A stretch of 64,000 bases of DNA. It comes from Zygaena filipendulae (Eukaryota > Arthropoda > Insecta > Lepidoptera > Zygaenidae). Positions within the stretch are counted from its first letter, which is position 1. Each line of letters begins with the position of its first letter. Shown here one piece after another: positions 61,245 to 64,000 of this stretch. The translations under genes and the position numbers were made by a program. Below the pieces are notes generated by a model. It worked only from the letters and a program-made list of their open reading frames with translations. It was not told the DNA's origin and made no database searches. Location: the NCBI GenBank assembly GCA_907165275.2, contig OU015672.1:2462501-2526500 (forward strand), given 5' to 3'.

Positions 61245-61470
61245 ACTATACTACTAGTTATTGCTAAGCGCAAAACTCGAGAACGGCTGGACCAAATTGG
61301 ACATTTCTTTTTTTTTCTATTTGTTATTGTCAGGACTTTTTACGGGAACTGACGCGAGTCGAACTGACTGATAAATAATTAGCTGATGTTTTAAGGAGTG
61401 AGTTTTACTTTGGGAGTTCCTGCGGGAATTCCGAAACTCACGGGTGAAACCGCGGGGCGCATTAGTATTT
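61245..61470 (-). repeat. CTAGCTGT-family relative
   Basis: Ends GGGTGAAACCGCGGGGCGCATTAG; includes the 'CTGATAAATAATTAGCTGATG' piece seen near 45415. Confidence 0.65.
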
Positions 61471-62152
61471 GAATAAGAATCGATATCTTCAAAATATCAT
61501 ATCCATAGGACTGTTTTCTTTAGTCATCTTAAAATTTTGGGGTGAGTAGGTACTTCAACCCTCCAACTCCCACCTTTAATTTCCACCTGTTATTATTATT
61601 CTTTCTTATATGATTCGTGGTTGTATATTTTTTCAGATTCACTAACTGTTAATTAACCAATAAGATGTATGTGTGTAAGAAATTATAAAGCACATTAGAT
61701 GTATAATGCACAAATTAAGCACAATGTTTTTTGTTAGTAGGTATACAGTGTTAGTCGAGAAAAGGGTATAAAGTCGAAAGGGAATGATCGAAGCGTGCGT
61801 GAAAAGTACTGACAACGAATAAAGTTTGCTTAAAAAAATCGCCCCGCTTTCTAAGAAATACCTTAGCATTTTAAGGAAGATTCAGTTTTTCATTCTGATC
61901 CTACAATATTTTGTATGAACAAAGACGATTACTAGCTGCAAGGACCTTGTAATATAAAAAAGAGCGTTCGACTTATAGGCGTTTATTTTAACTTGGCCTC
62001 AACTCACGACGCACTGTGTTTCAGTATTCCACCGACCGCGCACCGCGTCCGCATTGAAAACTGTTCAAGCAAGCACTTTTTTGGTGACACTGAATAAGGA
62101 ACGGTAGATATAGTTCATTAAGTAGGTACAAGATCCAACGCACATCAAGTGT

Positions 62153-62513
62153 CGGTTAAAGGTCCTTTTATATCTAAAAACATTGAGCGTGTCAGACACG
62201 TTCCGTCGCAGACAAAATAATATTCTCCAATACAATGCCTGTGCGTATTAACGTATTTACATCTATTGTAACACGACCGCGGAGATGCGAACAGACACAG
62301 GCTAGTTAGTATTCGCGAAAATATTTTGTCTCGCGATTAATTCCTGTAAGTTTCTGGCTACATGAGCAGGGTGAATAGAGCATCAGAACCGTGCACACGT
62401 CTTTTTAATGTAAATAAACGGTCTACGGTGTCTTTTGGTTTCTGCCCACATTTCTGCCCTGGCACGTGTCTGGCACGCTCAATGCCTGTAAGATATAAAC
62501 GGACCTTTAATCG
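62153..62513. mobile_element. MITE with about 50-bp inverted ends
   Basis: TTAAAGGTCCTTTTATATCT and CATTGAGCGTGTCAGACACG pair with CGTGTCTGGCACGCTCAATG and AGATATAAACGGACCTTTAA. Confidence 0.8.
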
Positions 62514-62776
62514 ATTTGCCGCAAGACGACGCTTAATGTCTGCATAACACTAATAGCTTTATGTATGCTTATGAATAAAGCACCCCCTTTTCGACTGATC
62601 CTGCATAAATAGATCATTAGGTACTATGGTTAGGTTGGATATCTAAACGCTTCTTCGCAAAAGCTATAACGGCTTTATTCGACCAAAGCAATTATTAATG
62701 TTCTTACTGTTGTAAATGTGCATGTCATATTGTTAATAGTATATCAAAATAAAAATAACACCCTAATTGAGTCTTA

Positions 62777-63006
62777 CCGCCGCACTCAGAGTCGACTTTA
62801 ATGGTTACTTAGTTAAGTATAGATTTTTAAAACAAAACTGCCGCAATCAGACAAGTTTAATAAATTAATGTTAATTGGCATTTAAATTACATTTCATTAA
62901 ATGCCAATTAACATTAATTTACTGAACGTCTCTGATTGCGGCAATTTTGTTTTAAAAATCTATACTTAACTAAGTAATCATCAAAGTCGACTCTAAGTTC
63001 GGCCGT
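62777..63006. mobile_element. Palindromic MITE, GGCCGCACTCAGAG family, copy 2
   Basis: Close to 54463-54712 throughout, e.g. TTACTTAGTTAAGTA-TAGATTTTTAAAAC, with a shortened centre. Confidence 0.85.
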
Positions 63007-63203
63007 TAGTGTCTACTTATGTAATTTTTTGTCTTGTAACATTTGCTGCCATTTATCGATATAAGTTTACAAGAAATTATATAATAAATAACAAAATAAT
63101 TTATATGTAGGATTGCAAATATTTTTTCCTATTTGGATAAGTGAATTCTAAAGGAATTATTTGAAAAAGAATTTGTTTTACTTACCATAATAATTATATA
63201 CTA

Positions 63204-63375
63204 TCGGCCGCACTCAGTCGTTTTAATGATCACTTAATTTTAAGTAAAGATTTTAAAAACAATTCTGCCGCACTCTGGGACGTTTATTGAATTAATGTTA
63301 ATTGGCATTTCACTAAATAAGTTTAATTGAGTTAAATGCTAATTAACATTTATGAACGTCTCTGAGTGCGGCCGT
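63204..63375. mobile_element. Palindromic MITE, GGCCGCACTCAGAG family, diverged copy 3
   Basis: CGGCCGCACTCAG left end and TCTGAGTGCGGCCG right end; the interior shares TGTTAATTGGCATTT. Confidence 0.8.
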
Positions 63376-63911
63376 ATGTCATTAATATTATCATAGTATG
63401 CAGTAAGTTACGATCCTGGCACAAAATAAGTAGTAAAAAAAACTTTCTTCCGCCACTTCGATTTTTTATCCATTCCATGAATACGGCGTTTTGCAGCAAA
63501 ATTAAAAATTCCTGAACGGGTTAATTGTTTTTAAAAGCTTTTATTATTGGTTATTTCACGAGTACCTATCTAACGAATTATTGTGTATCTAGTGTTATCA
63601 GCAGGCTGGTCCCTGTCTTTATCTAATATTCTTAATAGTAATATGTATAAAGTACTGAGTGTCATTGCGTAGATCAATTTGAAATTGATAAAAAATTAAA
63701 AACAATGTATTTATATGAATGTAAATTTAACCAAAAGGTGTATGTATGTAATCAATTGAATTGAATTGTTATTTATATGTATTCTGGAAAGTTACGTATC
63801 ACTTGTCCTGATTAAATTATGGAAAATGTATGTTTTCTTTTATTTTTTTCCAGTAGGTAAAGTATTTAATGTCCCATTCGAACGCAGCGACACTTGGTCC
63901 CATTGGAAAAC

Positions 63912-64000
63912 AGGTAATTATGACCCCCAACTCAAGATTAACACGGGGATCAAATCCGCGACATCTGGCACAGAAGTCAAGTTCGCTAACCACTAAACCA
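63912..64000 (-). mobile_element. tRNA-derived SINE at the window edge
   Basis: Minus strand starts TGGTTTAGTGGTTAGCGAA (A box) and has GGATTTGATCCCCG (weak B box). It is cut by the window end. Confidence 0.7.

Larger units (their letters stand above)
58860..64000. other. Downstream intergenic region
   Basis: 3' UTR, then MITEs and a SINE (listed). 60060-61240 and 61480-62150 hold nothing I recognise; no gene with supportable exons. Confidence 0.55.

Noticed and set aside
63766..63996. Possible exon near the right edge after a TTTTTTCCAG
   Set aside because: The 3' part is a tRNA-derived SINE in reverse, and the short piece before it is likely SINE body.

Overview
The window is animal nuclear DNA, most likely from a moth or butterfly (Lepidoptera). 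It is AT-rich, intron-dominated and dense in small transposons. It carries TACCTA/TAGGTA-rich DNA, many copies of a dispersed repeat ending in CTAGCTGTGCCCCGCGG, tRNA-derived SINEs and short LINE tails that I associate with lepidopteran genomes. The species cannot be read from the sequence.

Two protein-coding genes are supported, arranged head to head. On the minus strand, about 6.0 to 2.4 kb, a three-exon gene encodes a 323-residue protein ending in three C2H2-type zinc fingers that resemble the last fingers of the Snail family. On the plus strand, from 7.8 to 58.9 kb, a 24-exon gene encodes about 1352 residues. I reconstructed it exon by exon from splice sites, and all 23 junction phases agree. 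It is a NACHT and WD-repeat protein of the NWD1/NWD2 type: a possibly acylated N-terminus, an N-terminal module, a NACHT-like NTPase core, a helical region and a C-terminal WD40 propeller. Its Walker A and Walker B motifs are both degraded. Its first intron is about 31 kb.

The rest is non-coding and mostly mobile DNA: hAT-like elements with exact 8-bp target duplications, a dead pogo/Tigger element with TA duplication, a PIF/Harbinger-like MITE, several palindromic MITE families, 5'-truncated LINE ends, tRNA-derived SINEs and microsatellites. Some sit inside one another. One dispersed family carries paired TGACGTCA (CRE-type) palindromes and occurs five times.

The observations most worth a second look are the degenerate nucleotide-binding motifs, a 186-bp tandem duplication at the 3' end of exon 15 that makes a second in-frame splice donor, a decayed copy of a WD-repeat exon in the following intron, and a GC-rich palindromic promoter-like island deep in intron 1.
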